Source: Neorhizobium galegae bv. orientalis str. HAMBI 540
Lineage (GTDB): Bacteria > Pseudomonadota > Alphaproteobacteria > Rhizobiales > Rhizobiaceae
Length of the DNA stretch: 64,000 nucleotides
Direction of reading: 5' to 3'
Assembly (NCBI RefSeq): GCF_000731315.1
Contig: NZ_HG938353.1
Coordinates: 2,728,001 to 2,792,000, forward strand
The translations under genes and the position numbers were made by a program. The notes under the pieces are model-generated. The model made no database searches. It saw only the letters and a list, made by a program, of their open reading frames with translations, and had not been told where the DNA came from. Positions 54,278 through 63,495 of this stretch are shown piece after piece. Position 1 is the first letter of the stretch, and every line of letters begins with the position of its first letter.

Positions 54278-55905
54278 GCTTCCACCGCCCTTCCCTTGAG
54301 CGCGAAGAGACCGCGCGGCCGTTTCTGGATGAACAGGATGATCAGCACCAGGACCAGGATCTTGCCGAGCACGGCGCCGACCGAGGGTTCGAGGAACTTG
54401 TTGAGCACCCCGAGCGACAGCGCGCCGACCAGCGTGCCCCACAGATTGCCGACGCCGCCGAACACCACGACCATGAAACTGTCGATGATGTAGCTCTGGC
54501 CGAGGTTCGGCGAGACGTTGTCGATCTGGGAAAGCGCGACACCCGCAATGCCGGCAATGCCGGAGCCGAGCGCGAAGGTGAAGGCATCGACCCAGGGCGT
54601 CTTGATGCCCATCGACGACGCCATGCGGCGGTTCTGGGTGACGGCGCGCATGTTGAGGCCGAAGGAGGATTTTTTCATCACCACCAGCAGCGCTACGAAG
54701 ATCGACAGCGAGAAGGCGATGATCCACATGCGGTTCCAGGTGATCGTCATGCCGCCGACCGGGAACGAGCCGGACATCCAGGACGGATTGCCGACTTCCT
54801 GGTTGGTGGGGCCGAAGATCGAGCGGATCGTCTGCTGCAGGATCAGCGAGACGCCCCAGGTGGCGAGCAGCGTTTCGAGCGGTCGGCCATAGAGGAAGCG
54901 GATGACGCCGCGCTCGACAACCAGGCCGACGGCGCCGGTGACGAGGAAGGCGACGGGAAGTGCGATTGCCAGCGACCAGTCGAACAGGCCCGGCGCATGG
55001 TCGCGGATGAGCTGCTGCACCACGAAGGTGGAATAGGCGCCAAGCATGACCATTTCGCCATGCGCCATGTTGATGATACCCATGACGCCGAAGGTGATCG
55101 CAAGCCCGATCGCCGCCAGAAGCAGGACTGAGCCGAGCGAAACGCCGTACCAGACGTTCTGGCCGATATCCCAGAGCCTCTGGCCGCTTTCGATGCTGGC
55201 GATCGCCGCATCAACATCGCCCTTGAGGCTCGGATCGAGCCCGGCGGACGCGCCCATCAGGATGCCAATCGCGTTGCGACCGCCATAGTTCTTGATCGTC
55301 TGGATCGCGGCCCGCTTTTCATCGATGGAGCGGTCGGAAGAGAGCAGCGACACCGCGCGCGCCTCTACCATGCGGGCCTTGACCTCGCCGTCCGTCTCCT
55401 TGGAGATTGCGGTTTCGAGGAGTTCGAGGTTTTCGGCGCTCGGCGAGCGGAGCACCGCATCGGCCGCCTGCAGCCGGACCCCGCGATCCGGGCTCATCAG
55501 CGTCAGGCCGCCCATGGCCGAGCGGATGACACGGCGAAGACTGTTGTTGATCTTGATCTTGGTGACGGCGTTCTTGGCGGCCTGGCCGGCAGAGGCGCCG
55601 GTCACAGGGTCGATCAGCTCGTAGCTGGAGCCAGCCGCCTTGCCGATGAACACCAGGTTGTCTGACTTGCGGAAATAGAGTTCGCCCTCGGAAAAGGCGT
55701 TCAGCGCTGGCACAAGCCGCGCATCGCCGGTGGCGGCGAGCTGGCCGATCAGCTTTTCAGCTTCGCCGAAATCCGCCTTGGAGAGCGCGTCGATCAGCGG
55801 CTTGGGATCGGTCTGCTGCGCGAACGACGGCGCAGCGAGAGAAAAGATCAGGCAGAGCAGAAGACCAAGGCTCTGCAGAACGCGGAAAAGAACTTTGCTC
55901 GTCAT
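54274..55905 (-). CDS. urtB: Urea ABC transporter permease UrtB
   Basis: A 543-residue permease of the LivH type. The first 240 residues are an extra periplasmic domain after a signal-like start (LLLCLIFSLAAPSFAQQTDPK), which is usual for UrtB; the rest holds eight or so membrane segments with INMAHGEMVMLGAYSTFVVQQ and FGGVGNLWGTLVGALSLG. ATG 55905 follows AAGGGGG. It forms the pore with UrtC. Confidence 0.92.
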   Translation of the reverse strand: MTSKVLFRVLQSLGLLLCLIFSLAAPSFAQQTDPKPLIDALSKADFGEAEKLIGQLAATGDARLVPALNAFSEGELYFRKSDNLVFIGKAAGSSYELIDPVTGASAGQAAKNAVTKIKINNSLRRVIRSAMGGLTLMSPDRGVRLQAADAVLRSPSAENLELLETAISKETDGEVKARMVEARAVSLLSSDRSIDEKRAAIQTIKNYGGRNAIGILMGASAGLDPSLKGDVDAAIASIESGQRLWDIGQNVWYGVSLGSVLLLAAIGLAITFGVMGIINMAHGEMVMLGAYSTFVVQQLIRDHAPGLFDWSLAIALPVAFLVTGAVGLVVERGVIRFLYGRPLETLLATWGVSLILQQTIRSIFGPTNQEVGNPSWMSGSFPVGGMTITWNRMWIIAFSLSIFVALLVVMKKSSFGLNMRAVTQNRRMASSMGIKTPWVDAFTFALGSGIAGIAGVALSQIDNVSPNLGQSYIIDSFMVVVFGGVGNLWGTLVGALSLGVLNKFLEPSVGAVLGKILVLVLIILFIQKRPRGLFALKGRAVEA

Positions 55906-55982
55906 TGGAACCCCCTTGCGAAATCGCGGGCGACTGAACGCCGCCCGCGATGATGTCGATGAACATCTAGAAGGCAATCGGA

Positions 55983-57287
55983 TCAGCTGCCTTTGCCGCC
56001 GCACTTGCCGGCTGCAACGTTGAAGTTGCCGCAAGACATCGGCTTGCGCCAATCGGAGATCAGGTTCTTGCTGTCCGGCAGGTAATCGGACCACTCGTCG
56101 CCGACGACAGGCGCAGTTTCCTGAACGATGTCGAACTGGCCGTCAGCCTGGATTTCACCGATCAGCACCGGCTTGGTGATGTGGTGGTTCGGCATGACGG
56201 TGGACGTGCCACCCGACAGGTTCGGAACGGAGACGCCGATGATGCTGTCCAGCACGGCGTCGGTATTGGTGGTGCCGGCGGCTTCGACGGCCTTCACCCA
56301 GGCGTTGAAGCCGATATAAGCGGCTTCCATCGGGTCGTTGGTGACACGCTTGTCGTTCTTGGTGAACGCATGCCATTCCTTGATGAATTCGGCATTGACG
56401 TCAGAGTCGACGGACTGGAAATAGTTCCAGGCGGCGAGATGTCCGACCAGCGGCTTGGTGTCGAGACCGGCAAGCTCTTCTTCGCCGACCGAGAAGGCGA
56501 CGACCGGGATGTCTTCAGCCTTGATGCCCTGGTTGCCGAGTTCCTTGTAGAACGGCACGTTGGCATCGCCGTTGATGGTCGAGACGACGGCGGTCTTCTT
56601 GCCGGCCGAGCCGAACTTCTTGATGTCCGAGACGATCGTCTGCCAGTCGGAATGACCGAACGGCGTGTAGTTGACCATGATGTCGGATTCGGCAACGCCC
56701 TTCGACATCAGATAGGCCTTGAGGATCTTGTTGGTCGTCTGCGGATAGACGTAGTCGGTACCGGCGAGAACCCAGCGCTTGACGCCTTCTTTCTTCGCCA
56801 GATAATCGACGGCCGGAATGGCCTGCTGGTTCGGGGCAGCGCCTGTGTAGAAGATGTTGCGCGAGGATTCTTCACCCTCGTACTGGACCGGGTAGAACAG
56901 GATCGAGTTCAGCTCTTCGAAGACCGGCAGGACCGACTTGCGCGAAGAGGAGGTCCAGCAACCGAAAACAGCAGCAACCTTGTCCTGCGAAATCAGCTGG
57001 CGGGCCTTTTCGGCAAACAGCGGCCAGTCGGAAGCCGGGTCGACGACGACGGCTTCGAGCTTCTTGCCGAGAACGCCGCCCTTCTTGTTCTGCTCGGCGA
57101 CGAGCATCAGCATGACATCCTTGAGGGTGGTCTCAGAGATGGCCATGGTACCCGAAAGCGAGTGCAGAACACCGATCTTGATGGTGTCGTCAGCGGCGAA
57201 AGCACCCTGCAGCGCCGTCGCTGACATTACGGCAGCGAGCAGCGCGCCACCCAGTTTGGATTTGCCCGATTTGGACTTGAATGTCAT
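55983..57287 (-). CDS. urtA: Urea ABC transporter substrate-binding protein UrtA
   Basis: A 434-residue periplasmic binding protein with signal peptide MTFKSKSGKSKLGGALLAAVMSATALQGAFA and the core IKIGVLHSLSGTMAISETTLKDVMLMLVAEQNKKGG, FGCWTSSSRKSVLPVFEELNSILFYPVQYEGEESS, which is diagnostic of UrtA. It brings urea to UrtBC. It heads the whole run towards ureG. No convincing NtrC site or sigma-54 promoter was found in the 280 bases upstream, although urt genes are often under nitrogen control. Confidence 0.94.
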   Translation of the reverse strand: MTFKSKSGKSKLGGALLAAVMSATALQGAFAADDTIKIGVLHSLSGTMAISETTLKDVMLMLVAEQNKKGGVLGKKLEAVVVDPASDWPLFAEKARQLISQDKVAAVFGCWTSSSRKSVLPVFEELNSILFYPVQYEGEESSRNIFYTGAAPNQQAIPAVDYLAKKEGVKRWVLAGTDYVYPQTTNKILKAYLMSKGVAESDIMVNYTPFGHSDWQTIVSDIKKFGSAGKKTAVVSTINGDANVPFYKELGNQGIKAEDIPVVAFSVGEEELAGLDTKPLVGHLAAWNYFQSVDSDVNAEFIKEWHAFTKNDKRVTNDPMEAAYIGFNAWVKAVEAAGTTNTDAVLDSIIGVSVPNLSGGTSTVMPNHHITKPVLIGEIQADGQFDIVQETAPVVGDEWSDYLPDSKNLISDWRKPMSCGNFNVAAGKCGGKGS

Positions 57288-57571
57288 TGGTTCGAACCCC
57301 TCTTCTCGTTCGTCCGCAACGAAGAACTTAACCGTTGCTTAAGCGACTATCGGTTGCTGCATCGCAAAACCGTATACGTCGAATGACGTACCGGTGGGGG
57401 AGAAGGGGGAAGAGGGATGCCGGGGATAGAAATCCTACGCCCCACTGGCATCTTCAGCTAAGCAGAGTCGGCGTGGCCACCATCGAGCGTACTTATTGAT
57501 ATATTAACCATATTTGGATTTTATAATCCAACGCTCATGTAGGGCGGGGGAGTTGGTTCGGTGTAGATCCC
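57288..57571. other. Intergenic region between urtA and flagellin
   Basis: These 284 bases separate two divergent genes. I see an AT-rich tract around 57497-57530 that could hold the flagellin promoter, but no clear operator, no RNA gene and no clear sigma-54 element on either strand. Confidence 0.45.
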
Positions 57572-58879
57572 ATGAGTAGCATCCTCACGAATGCTGGAGC
57601 TGCTTCTGCGCTCCAAATGCTTCGCTCACTCAACAGCCAGATGTCTGGCACGCAGCGGCAGGTCGCGACCGGCTTGCGCATCGAACAGGCTTCCGACAAT
57701 CCCGCTTACTGGTCGATCGCCACCACCATGCGATCGGACAATGGGGCCCTCTCGGCTGTGCAGGACGCCCTCGGCCTCGGAGCCGCAAAAGTCGATACGG
57801 CCTATGAAGGCATGGCTGCGACGACCGATACCCTGGCGGAGTTCATGGCCAAGGTCGTTTCCGCCCAACAGGACGGAATAGACAAGAAGAAGATCCAGGA
57901 AGAACTGGAGCAGTTGAAGCAGCAGATCGTCTCGATATCCAACTCCGCAAGCTTCGCCGGCCAGAACTGGTTGAGGTCGGACATGCAGGGTCAGGCCAGC
58001 GAGGCAGGCGCGAAGACTTCTGTCGTATCATCGTTCAATCGCAGCGAGGATGGAACCGTCTCCGTCGGGACCATCGATGTCGACCTGTCGAAACTCGCAC
58101 TGTTCAAGAATGGCGGCGGCGGGATTCTGCAGAAAGAACCTGATCCGGATCTGGGTTATGGCCTCGGCACGATCGGTGGATTGCTGGGATTCTCGACATC
58201 GGGTTATGGCGACGTGCCAGGCCCGGTATTCGACCAGCCTTTCACGATTACGAAATTCGACGTCGTCACGGTCGCCTTTTCGGTGGGCGCGTCCAACGAT
58301 ACGTTCGTCATCACCAAGAATGTCGTCGACCAGGCGCTCGGAGGCCAGATAGGATACGGCTTCGACGGAGATATCGAAAGCACGGCCGATTGGGCGAAAG
58401 TCCTCCTGCAGGCAACGTTTCTCAACAAGGCGCCCCCAGACATCCTGTTTGCGGCTCAGGGCGGAGCGCCGAATATCTTCTTTCGCGCCACCATTCCTCT
58501 CGCCGCAGAGCTGATCACCGTTCAGCCGCCTGTCCACACCCGGACGCTGCCTCCGGAGGGTATCGATATTCTCGATATCGACGTCACCGATCCCGACATC
58601 GATTTTCCGACGATTACCTTGGTTCTCGACGAGATGCAGCAGAAGGTCATATCGGCCGGCGCCTACCTTGGCTCGCTCAGGTCGAGGATCGCGATGCAAG
58701 AAGCATTTGGCAACAGTCTCGCCGACAGTCTGGACAGAGGCATCGGACGCCTCGTCGATGCGAATATGAGCGAGGCGTCGAGCAGGCTCAAGGCACTGCA
58801 AGTCCAGCAGCAACTCGCGACCCAGTCGCTTTCCATTGCCAATTCGGACGCGCAGAACATCCTGTCTCTCTTCCGGTAA
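57572..58879 (+). CDS. Orphan flagellin-like protein
   Basis: A 435-residue protein with both conserved flagellin ends: N-terminal D0/D1 (MSSILTNAGAASALQMLRSLNSQMSGTQRQVATGLRIEQASDNPAYWSIATTMRSDNGAL) and C-terminal D1/D0 (RLKALQVQQQLATQSLSIANSDAQNILSLFR). Both should form filament coiled coils. The centre (about 150-345) is unusual: Gly-rich GGGGILQKEPDPD and beta-like acidic stretches (IDILDIDVTDPDIDFPTITLV). No other flagellar gene is in the window. It could be a minor or alternative filament subunit. Confidence 0.88.
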   Translation: MSSILTNAGAASALQMLRSLNSQMSGTQRQVATGLRIEQASDNPAYWSIATTMRSDNGALSAVQDALGLGAAKVDTAYEGMAATTDTLAEFMAKVVSAQQDGIDKKKIQEELEQLKQQIVSISNSASFAGQNWLRSDMQGQASEAGAKTSVVSSFNRSEDGTVSVGTIDVDLSKLALFKNGGGGILQKEPDPDLGYGLGTIGGLLGFSTSGYGDVPGPVFDQPFTITKFDVVTVAFSVGASNDTFVITKNVVDQALGGQIGYGFDGDIESTADWAKVLLQATFLNKAPPDILFAAQGGAPNIFFRATIPLAAELITVQPPVHTRTLPPEGIDILDIDVTDPDIDFPTITLVLDEMQQKVISAGAYLGSLRSRIAMQEAFGNSLADSLDRGIGRLVDANMSEASSRLKALQVQQQLATQSLSIANSDAQNILSLFR

Positions 58880-59004
58880 GAGGCCGTCGTCCTTGGCGGC
58901 AGGCACGCATTGCGCGTGCGATATATGACCTCCGAGGTAATCGACCCGGCGACCAATGGCATCTATCCCAGGATCCAGCTTTGCAGCGTGAAAGGATCAG
59001 CCCC

Positions 59005-59325
59005 ATGCCCGTCACCTACGTCATTCGTTTCGATATCCTCCCAGGCCAGCGCGACCGCTTCATCGCTCTTCTGAACGGCGTGCTCGATGCCATGCGGCAC
59101 GAGCCGATGTTCCACCAGGCGGTGCTGCATGCCGATCCAGAGAACGAAAACCACATGATGCTCTACGAGACATGGGAGGATCATCAGGACGTCTTGGACG
59201 TGCAGTTGCAGCGCCCCTATCGGGAGGCATGGCACGCGAGCCTTGCCGATCTCCTCGCCGGGCCTCGGGACATTTCGATCTGGCATCCGATCCGCAGCGA
59301 CTGTTCGGCACAATCTCGCTCCTGA
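59005..59325 (+). CDS. Antibiotic biosynthesis monooxygenase (ABM) domain protein
   Basis: A 106-residue single-domain protein with the ABM ferredoxin-like fold: VIRFDILPGQRDRFIALLNGVLDAMRHEPMFHQAVLHADPENENHMMLYETWEDHQDVLDVQLQRPYREAW. Relatives such as YgiN oxidise quinols or degrade small aromatics without cofactor. AAAGGA precedes the ATG. The frame runs upstream into the flagellin gene, but that part is not coding in this frame. Confidence 0.82.
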   Translation: MPVTYVIRFDILPGQRDRFIALLNGVLDAMRHEPMFHQAVLHADPENENHMMLYETWEDHQDVLDVQLQRPYREAWHASLADLLAGPRDISIWHPIRSDCSAQSRS

Positions 59326-59413
59326 CGGGGAACCGTCGCGGCTGTCTGCAGGATTGATGTCCTTGCCCCTTTGGGTCATTCTTCGGATCATCCTTGGCTT
59401 CGAGGATCTGGAA

Positions 59414-60070
59414 ATGAAGCGCGGCCCATTTTTCGGCATCATCGTCGCCGCCGGCCTGCTCGCCGGAGCGGCATTTGTCGTGGTCGGCCAGACAAAAGTC
59501 CCGCCGGAAGCGATCCAGTCGTCCGTCATCCGCTCTCCCGAACTGATGAACCGGGCCTGGACACTGCCAGTGGCGGCAACCTTTGGCCGGAACGTGACCT
59601 GGCAATCGAATGGCTCGCGATGCGGTCCCGCAAGCATTGCCAATGCGTTTCGCTCCGTTGGCGAGGAGGAAACGACCGAGGCCGAGGTTCTGGATGGAAC
59701 CGGGATGTGCTGGACCGGGTTCTGCATCATCGGCCTGACGCTGGATGAACTTGCCGACCTCGCCCGAATGAAAACCGAGCGGAAGGTTTCGGTTCTCCGC
59801 AACCTGACCGCCGACGAATTCCGCGAGCATATGAAGCACACCAATGACCCGGGTCGCCGCTACATCGTCAATTTCACGCGTGAAAAGATCTTTGGAGCAG
59901 GCGCCGGTCACCATTCTCCGATTGGAGGATATCTGGAAGCCGAGGACCTGGTGCTCGTCCTCGATGTCAACGAGAACTACAAGCCCTGGCTTGTCGAGCG
60001 GGAACGGTTGTTCTCGGCAATGGACACGCTCGATGGAGACAAGAAGCGCGGCCTGCTTCTGATCGAATGA
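59414..60070 (+). CDS. Phytochelatin synthase-like papain-fold protein
   Basis: A 218-residue protein with an N-terminal signal/anchor (FFGIIVAAGLLAGAAFVVVGQ) and the catalytic domain of phytochelatin synthase: Cys70 (NGSRCGPASIANAF), His166/167 (GAGHHSPIGGY) and Asp184 (LVLDVNENYKPW). The plant C-terminal metal-sensing domain is absent, as in cyanobacterial PCS-like proteins, which mostly act as glutathione hydrolases. It would work in the periplasm. ATG 59414 follows GAGGA; ATG 59357 is the alternative. Confidence 0.82.
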   Translation: MKRGPFFGIIVAAGLLAGAAFVVVGQTKVPPEAIQSSVIRSPELMNRAWTLPVAATFGRNVTWQSNGSRCGPASIANAFRSVGEEETTEAEVLDGTGMCWTGFCIIGLTLDELADLARMKTERKVSVLRNLTADEFREHMKHTNDPGRRYIVNFTREKIFGAGAGHHSPIGGYLEAEDLVLVLDVNENYKPWLVERERLFSAMDTLDGDKKRGLLLIE

Positions 60071-60240
60071 CCGCGTCACCCCCGCGCCTTACGGCGAGCC
60101 GCCGATCACGCATCAAGCCGCACTGCCTCCTTCGGGTCGTGACTGTTCAGCTGTCTTGAATTCGTTCCCCGGAGGGAACATTTCCGCGCCTCGCGCGCTT
60201 GGCCACCCGGACCCGCCAACCGCCCGAGGAGCTCAAGCCC

Positions 60241-61902
60241 GTGATCAACGACCTCTGGTACAAGAACGCCGTCGTCTATTGCCTCTCCGTCGAGACCTTC
60301 ATGGATGCCAATGGCGACGGGATCGGGGATTTCCAGGGCCTGCAGCGGCGGCTGGATTATCTCTCCGGCCTCGGCGTCAGCGCCATCTGGCTGATGCCGT
60401 TCCAGACCTCGCCCGGCCGCGACGATGGTTACGATGTCTCCGACTATTACAATGTCGATCCCCGCTACGGCACGCTCGGTGATTTCGTCGAATTCACCCA
60501 TGGCGCCAAGCAGCGCGGCATAAGGGTGTTGATCGACCTTGTGGTCAACCACACGTCCAACGAACATCCCTGGTTCCAGGACGCCCGCAGCGATCCGAAA
60601 TCCCCCTATCGCGACTGGTATGTCTGGTCCGACAAGAAACCCGCGAATGCCAACGAGGGCATGGTGTTTCCGGGCGTCCAGAAGACCACTTGGACCCATG
60701 ACGAGAAGGCCAAGCAATATTACTTTCACCGCTTCTACGAGTTCCAGCCGGACCTCAACACCTCCAACCCGCATGTGCAGGCGGAGATCCTGAAGATCAT
60801 GGGGTTCTGGATCCAGCTCGGCGTGTCCGGTTTCCGCATGGATGCGGTACCCTTCGTGATCTCCGAAAAGGGCGCCGAGGTGAAAAAGCCGAAGGAGCAG
60901 TTCGACATGCTCCGGACGTTTCGCGAATTCCTGCAATGGCGGCTCGGCGACAGCATCATCCTTGCCGAAGCCAACGTCGTACCCAAGGAGAACCTCGCCT
61001 ATTTCGGCGAGGACGGCGACCGCATGCAGATGATGTTCAACTTCCATGTCAACCAGGCGCTATTCTATGCGCTCGCCTCGGCCGATAGCCGGCCGCTCGC
61101 AAAGGCGATCAACGACACCTATGAGCGTCCCGCCACCGGCCAATGGGGCCTGTTCCTGCGCAATCACGACGAACTCGATCTCGGCCGGCTGACCGAGAAG
61201 CAGCGCCAGAAGGTGTTTTCGGAATTCGGGCCGGACAAGCACATGCAGCTTTACGACCGCGGCATCCGTAGGCGGCTGGCGCCGATGCTGCAGGGCGACC
61301 GCCGCCGGCTGGAGCTAGCCTACAGCCTGATGTTCTCGCTGCCCGGCACGCCGGTCATCCGCTATGGCGACGAGATCGGCATGGGCGACGACCTGTCACT
61401 GCCGGAGCGCAACTGCGCCCGCACGCCGATGCAATGGTCGACTGAGCCGCATGGCGGCTTCACCAAGAACGACAAACCGATCCTGCCGGTCATCAGTGGC
61501 GGACCGTTCGGTTTCGAGCACCTGAACGTCGCCCACCAGCGGCGCGATCCGAACTCGATGCTGAACTGGATGGAACGCCTGATCCGCATGCGCAAGGAAG
61601 CGCCGGAAATCGGCTGGGGCGAATGCGTGACGCTGGAGACCAGCGACCAGGGCGTGCTGGCGCTGCGCTACGACTGGCGCAACAATTCCGTGCTGGTCGT
61701 CCACAACCTGCATTCGACACCGGTCGAGGTGGAGTTCTCGGTGGGTCTCGGCGACCATGGCGAAAAACTGATCGACATCGCCGATGGCGGCAACAGCAAG
61801 GCCGAGAAAAACGGCAAGCATACGCTCCTGCTCGATGCCTATGCCTATCGCTGGTTCCGGGTCGGCGGCCTGGATTATCTTCTGAAGCGCAAGGAAGTCT
61901 GA
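60241..61902 (+). CDS. GH13 alpha-amylase family protein (trehalose synthase-like)
   Basis: A 553-residue glycoside hydrolase family 13 enzyme: LWYKNAVVYCLSVETFMDANGDGIGDF, LIDLVVNHTSNEHPWF, GFRMDAVPFV with the nucleophile Asp, IILAEANV with the acid Glu and FLRNHDELDLG with the third Asp. It resembles rhizobial proteins called trehalose synthase or alpha-glucosidase; the true activity is uncertain. GTG 60241 is chosen, nine bases after GAGGAG; a TTG at 60199 would add 14 residues but lacks a close ribosome site. Confidence 0.87.
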   Translation: MINDLWYKNAVVYCLSVETFMDANGDGIGDFQGLQRRLDYLSGLGVSAIWLMPFQTSPGRDDGYDVSDYYNVDPRYGTLGDFVEFTHGAKQRGIRVLIDLVVNHTSNEHPWFQDARSDPKSPYRDWYVWSDKKPANANEGMVFPGVQKTTWTHDEKAKQYYFHRFYEFQPDLNTSNPHVQAEILKIMGFWIQLGVSGFRMDAVPFVISEKGAEVKKPKEQFDMLRTFREFLQWRLGDSIILAEANVVPKENLAYFGEDGDRMQMMFNFHVNQALFYALASADSRPLAKAINDTYERPATGQWGLFLRNHDELDLGRLTEKQRQKVFSEFGPDKHMQLYDRGIRRRLAPMLQGDRRRLELAYSLMFSLPGTPVIRYGDEIGMGDDLSLPERNCARTPMQWSTEPHGGFTKNDKPILPVISGGPFGFEHLNVAHQRRDPNSMLNWMERLIRMRKEAPEIGWGECVTLETSDQGVLALRYDWRNNSVLVVHNLHSTPVEVEFSVGLGDHGEKLIDIADGGNSKAEKNGKHTLLLDAYAYRWFRVGGLDYLLKRKEV

Positions 61903-61903
61903 C

Positions 61904-62866
61904 CTATCCCCCCGCCCTCACCTCGCGCACGCCCCGCCCGGTCTTCTGCCGCAGCAAGGCCCGAAGCGTGACGCCGTCGGCATAACCGACGAGCGCGGCG
62001 ATCTCGTCCGGGCTCTTGTCGCTGGTCTTCAGGAGATGCACGGCGCGCTCGACCCGCAGATCCTGGAAATAGGAGAGCGGCGTCTTGCCGAGTACCTGCT
62101 GCATGCGCCGCGCCAGCGTCCGCTTGCTGGCGCCGACCACATCAGCAGCGTCGTCGAGCGAAAACCCTTCGGAAAGCCTGCCGCGGGCCCAGCGCTCGAA
62201 ACGCTGCACCAGCGGGTCGGCATGCGAAAGATGGTCGGTGATCACGTAAGCGGACTGGGACGGCCGGTTGTCGACGATGAGGTAGCGCGCCACGAGGCCG
62301 GCAAGCTCCGGGCTCACCTGCCGCACCAGCCAGAGCGCCATGTCCATGTGGCCGAGTGCGGCACCCGCCGTCACCAGCGCGCCGGATTTCACCAGCATGC
62401 GCCCGTCCTCGAGCTGCACGGAGGGATAACGCTGGCGGAAGAGCGGTGCGAGCCACCAGCTCGTCGTCGATTTCTCCCCGTCGAGAAGACCGGATTCGGC
62501 GAGAACGAACGTGCCGACGCAAGCCGCGGCGATGTTCATTCCAGCCGCCTTCGCCTCGCGCAGCACCGCCCCGGCATCGCGGATCTCGGGACGGTCAAGC
62601 GCCGGCACCAGCACGTCCGGCATCTGGCAGGCGATCGCCGGGACGACCAGCCAGCCGCCGGCCTTCGGATCGAAGCTTCCCGAGATCGGCACCGCAAGCC
62701 CGTGCGCTGTCTTCACCTTTTTGCGCACACCGATGACCGAAACGTCGAAGGTCGGCACCTCGAGCGACAGCATAACCGACAGCGCGTTCGCCATCGAGAA
62801 CACGTCGAGCATCGTGGAGAGACCGGTATCGAAGACGGGATCGAGGACGAGGACTTGCAGCTTCAT
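61904..62866 (-). CDS. GlxA-type AraC-family regulator
   Basis: A 320-residue regulator with an N-terminal DJ-1/PfpI-like domain (LQVLVLDPVFDTGLSTMLDVFSMAN, AAACVGTFVLAESGLLDG with Cys) and a C-terminal AraC double helix-turn-helix (FSLDDAADVVGASKRTLARRMQQVLGKTPLSYFQDLRVERAVHLLKTSDKSPDEIAALVGYAD). ATG 62866 is chosen. It is divergent from the DUF488 gene with a 14-bp palindrome between. The ligand is unknown. Confidence 0.9.
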   Translation of the reverse strand: MKLQVLVLDPVFDTGLSTMLDVFSMANALSVMLSLEVPTFDVSVIGVRKKVKTAHGLAVPISGSFDPKAGGWLVVPAIACQMPDVLVPALDRPEIRDAGAVLREAKAAGMNIAAACVGTFVLAESGLLDGEKSTTSWWLAPLFRQRYPSVQLEDGRMLVKSGALVTAGAALGHMDMALWLVRQVSPELAGLVARYLIVDNRPSQSAYVITDHLSHADPLVQRFERWARGRLSEGFSLDDAADVVGASKRTLARRMQQVLGKTPLSYFQDLRVERAVHLLKTSDKSPDEIAALVGYADGVTLRALLRQKTGRGVREVRAGG

Positions 62867-62886
62867 GGCAAGAACACTATCAACAA

Positions 62887-62900
62887 TGTCAATATTGACA
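62887..62900. promoter_or_regulatory. 14-bp palindrome at the GlxA-type gene start
   Basis: TGTCAATATTGACA is perfectly symmetric, 21 bases before the regulator start and 82 before the DUF488 gene. The TTGACA part could also be a -35 element. It is a candidate autoregulatory site. Confidence 0.5.
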
Positions 62901-62981
62901 ATAGGCAAGCGGACCTGCGTGGGGGAATATCACCCCCGAAAAACGTCGCCCGAGCGACACCGTTGCGGTAAGAAGAGACGC

Positions 62982-63425
62982 ATGAACATGGATGTCACCA
63001 CGATCGGCTTCACCAAGACGACCGCCGAGGATTTCTTCGGCCGCATCAAGGCGGCCCGCGTCAAACGGGTCCTGGACGTGCGCCTCCACAACACCTCGCA
63101 GCTCGCCGGTTTTGCCAAATCCGACGACCTCGCCTTCTTCCTGAAGACGATCTGCGGTGCCGGCTATGTGCACGAACCGCTGCTGGCGCCGACCGAGGAG
63201 ATCATGACCGCCTTCAAGAAGCAGAAGGGCGACTGGACGATTTTCCAGAACAATTTCATGGGCCTGATGGCGGACCGTCAGGTGGAAAGTCACCTGAAGC
63301 CGGAAGCCTTCGACGGGTCCTGCCTGCTCTGCTCCGAAGACACGCCGCATCATTGCCACCGCCGGCTCGTCTGCGACTACCTGAACGGCAAATGGGGCGG
63401 CAAGCTCAGCGTCCGCCACCTCTAG
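62982..63425 (+). CDS. DUF488 domain protein
   Basis: A 147-residue protein of DUF488: TIGFTKTTAEDFFGRIKAARVKRVLDVRLHNTSQLAGFAKSDDL at the start and the Cys/His region SCLLCSEDTPHHCHRRLVCDYL that closes the family pattern. The function is unknown; Cys and His spacing suggests a metal or nucleic-acid role. ATG 62982 is used; 62988 is also possible. Confidence 0.86.
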   Translation: MNMDVTTIGFTKTTAEDFFGRIKAARVKRVLDVRLHNTSQLAGFAKSDDLAFFLKTICGAGYVHEPLLAPTEEIMTAFKKQKGDWTIFQNNFMGLMADRQVESHLKPEAFDGSCLLCSEDTPHHCHRRLVCDYLNGKWGGKLSVRHL

Positions 63426-63495
63426 CATCTCGACTGAACAACCAGACACCCTAACGCCGCAGGGAGCCACCTCCCCGCGTGGGAGACCTTTTGCC

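Noticed and set aside
57288..57571. Sigma-54/NtrC control of urtA
   Set aside because: Expected on biological grounds, but no GG-N10-GC with proper flanks or GCAC-N7-GTGC could be found.
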